A stretch of DNA of 64,000 nucleotides from JACVRX01 sp963819885 (GTDB taxonomy: Bacteria; Actinomycetota; Actinomycetes; Jiangellales; Jiangellaceae): positions 1 through 64,000 of the forward strand of contig CAWFXV010000008.1 in assembly GCA_963819885.1 (NCBI GenBank), read 5' to 3'. Below the pieces are notes generated by a model, which saw nothing but the letters and a program-made list of their open reading frames with translations, was not told the origin of the DNA and did no database searches. Positions 62,706-64,000 of the stretch are shown here, in pieces. Position 1 is the stretch's first letter. Each line of letters opens with the position of its first letter. Position numbers and translations under genes: made by a program.

Positions 62706-63014
62706 ATGGACGCCGCCTCCTGGACCGCACCGTCTCTCGGGTCGTCGAGCCAACCGGTTCTTTCTGGCGAGCTGGCGGACCGCGACCGGGCGATTCTCGA
62801 GTTCGAACGGCAATGGTGGAGGTACGCCGGGGCCAAGGAACAGGCCGTCCGCGATTTGTTTGACATGTCCGCAACGCGGTATTACCAGGTGCTCAACGCA
62901 CTGATCGACCGGCCCGAAGCGATGGCACACGACCCGATGCTGGTCAGGCGGCTGCGTCGGCTGCGCTCGAGCCGGCAGCGGGCGCGCTCGGCCCGTCGGC
63001 TGGGCCTTTCCTGA
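62706..63014 (+). CDS. DUF3263 helix-turn-helix protein
   Basis: 102 aa. ILEFERQWWRYAGAKEQAVRDLFDMSATRYYQVLNALIDRPEAM is the DUF3263 fold, a small sigma-4-like HTH protein found only in actinobacteria. Basic Arg-rich C-terminus may bind DNA. Divergent from otsA with a 123-bp gap. Regulatory target unknown. Confidence 0.85.
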   Translation: MDAASWTAPSLGSSSQPVLSGELADRDRAILEFERQWWRYAGAKEQAVRDLFDMSATRYYQVLNALIDRPEAMAHDPMLVRRLRRLRSSRQRARSARRLGLS

Positions 63015-63051
63015 TCAAGTGTTCCGCAGCTGGATGTGGCGACAGTGCCCG

Positions 63052-64000
63052 TCAGCCGAGCTCCCGATCGACATAACACCAGCGCCAGCTTTCCCCCGGC
63101 TCCGCCGAGCGCATGACCGGGTGCTCGGTCTGCTCGAAATGCCGGCGGGCGTGACGGCGCGGCGACGAGTCGCAGCAGCCGGTGTGGCCGCAGTCGAGGC
63201 AGGCGCGCAGGTGGACCCAGTCGTGGCGGCCTTCGGCGACACAGCCCTCGCATTCCGCTGACCGAGGCTCGAGCAGCACCGACGCGTTTCGCAAATGTCG
63301 GCAGCGCGGCTGGGACAGCTCGCGGGTCGGCAGTTCGGTCTCCTCGCTCGGCCGGTCGACCTCGACCCGACGAACCAGTAGCGCCTGCTCCAAGTCCAGC
63401 TCGGCCTGGACTCTGCGCAAGACGTCGTCGTCGAGGTCGCCGGAATCCCGCAGTCGAACGAAGACCTCCCGTTCAGCGCTGAGCATGTCGTTGCGCAGTC
63501 GGAGGTATACCCGGCTCGGCGGCTCGCCGCCGTCGGTCCGGCCGAGCCGCTCCCAGGCCAGGAGACTGCGACGTTCGGCGTCGGTCCGCAGTTTGACCAC
63601 CATCTCCGGCGGCAGGTCCTGCTCGGCGGCGAGCACGTCGAGCCGGCGAACAGCTGCGTCGACGGCTTCCTCTTGCGCATTGGCAATCGCCAGCGCATCC
63701 AGTCTGGGGTCGGGCGGACGAACGCCAACCAGGCGGATGACGGCCGGCAGCGTCAGCCCTTGCAATCCGAGTGTGCCCAGGATCACGACGATGGCGATCA
63801 GCAGTGCCAGATCGCGGTTCGGGAAACCCAGCGGCAACGACTGGGCCGCCGCCAACGACACGACTCCCCGCATGCCGGCCCAGGAGACGACTGCGACGTC
63901 CGACCACGCTGGCCGGCCGAGGCCAAACCAGGGCACCACCCGCGCGAGGAGCACCCCGCTCACGATCCAGAGCGGACGAGCCAGGATGACGGCCGCGAGG
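63052..64000 (-). CDS. CPA1-type Na+/H+ antiporter with C-terminal UBP-type zinc finger (partial)
   Basis: The N-terminal end lies beyond the window; the last part of a transporter is visible: WAGMRGVVSLAAAQSLPLG and ALLIAIVVILGTLGLQGLTL are late CPA1 helices. A cytoplasmic helical domain follows (AIANAQEEAVDAAVRRLDVL). The C-terminal 65 residues hold a UBP-type zinc finger: CEGCVAEGRHDWVHLRACLDC then GHTGCCDSSPRRHARRHFEQTEHPV with the Cys/His ligands. Fusion found in some actinobacteria. The finger may sense or bind a peptide C-terminus. Frame stays open to the window edge. Confidence 0.88.
   Translation of the reverse strand, partial: LAAVILARPLWIVSGVLLARVVPWFGLGRPAWSDVAVVSWAGMRGVVSLAAAQSLPLGFPNRDLALLIAIVVILGTLGLQGLTLPAVIRLVGVRPPDPRLDALAIANAQEEAVDAAVRRLDVLAAEQDLPPEMVVKLRTDAERRSLLAWERLGRTDGGEPPSRVYLRLRNDMLSAEREVFVRLRDSGDLDDDVLRRVQAELDLEQALLVRRVEVDRPSEETELPTRELSQPRCRHLRNASVLLEPRSAECEGCVAEGRHDWVHLRACLDCGHTGCCDSSPRRHARRHFEQTEHPVMRSAEPGESWRWCYVDRELG

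Overview
High-GC actinobacterial chromosome segment (Actinomycetota). The content supports this: a BTAD/SARP-type AfsR-like regulator, a class F sortase with a DUF4397 surface protein, a DUF3263 helix-turn-helix protein, a dodecin, cell-envelope lipoproteins with classical lipoboxes, frequent GTG/TTG starts and ATGA/GTGA gene overlaps. I cannot name the genus. No rRNA, CRISPR array, phage structural gene or complete transposon was seen. The only RNA-gene-like sequence is a degenerate tRNA-Thr(UGU) copy.

Layout. 1-3.2 kb: frameshifted beta-phosphoglucomutase (HAD)-GH65 disaccharide phosphorylase fusion. 3.5-8.3 kb: a small decayed islet bounded by a perfect 43-bp direct repeat of the 3' half of tRNA-Thr. 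It carries a broken tyrosine integrase, a cupin, a TetR regulator divergent from an Hsp20 chaperone, and two small unknown proteins. 8.3-13.4 kb: fatty-acid desaturase, a lipoprotein, and a two-gene signalling unit (receiver-flavoprotein fusion plus a cyclic-nucleotide-binding histidine kinase). 13.5-17.4 kb: a split membrane-protein pair, then a tight glycosyltransferase/acyltransferase/methyltransferase operon. 17.5-23.5 kb: the most unusual stretch. It holds a small Roadblock-like protein, a subtilase with an N-terminal winged helix, an alpha/beta hydrolase, a broken reverse-strand gene, an FHA-membrane protein, and a small protein sharing an N-terminal Gly/Gln/Tyr-rich heptad motif with the FHA protein. 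23.6-26.5 kb: MaoC-like hydratase and a DUF4397/class F sortase operon. 26.6-30.3 kb: a fused paralogue of the membrane pair at 13.5 kb, a secreted-type hemopexin-repeat metalloprotease with near-identical 159-bp DNA repeats, and a HEAT-like protein. 30.4-37.0 kb: methyltransferase-like protein, AfsR-like regulator, two flavin oxidoreductases. 37.1-40.8 kb: a TetR regulon with two perfect palindromic operators facing a zinc-ribbon/OsmC operon on one side and a TetR/hydrolase-glycosyltransferase fusion on the other. 40.8-48.2 kb: second subtilase, YjqB-like poly-gamma-glutamate hydrolase, PhnB-like protein, dodecin, membrane proteins, ion channel, YihY. 48.3-64 kb: mostly ordinary metabolism and transport (CrtI-like and FdhF-like oxidoreductases, ferredoxin reductase, APC permease, Usp, DedA, solute-binding protein, SoxR, OtsA, Na+/H+ antiporter with zinc finger).

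A window-wide feature is that many otherwise good genes are interrupted by 1-2 nt indels, often at G or C runs, and reading continues in another frame. This could be true decay of accessory genes or uncorrected sequencing errors. Each affected gene is marked, because predicted products there depend on which explanation is right. Functions below come from motif recognition by eye. No database search was run.
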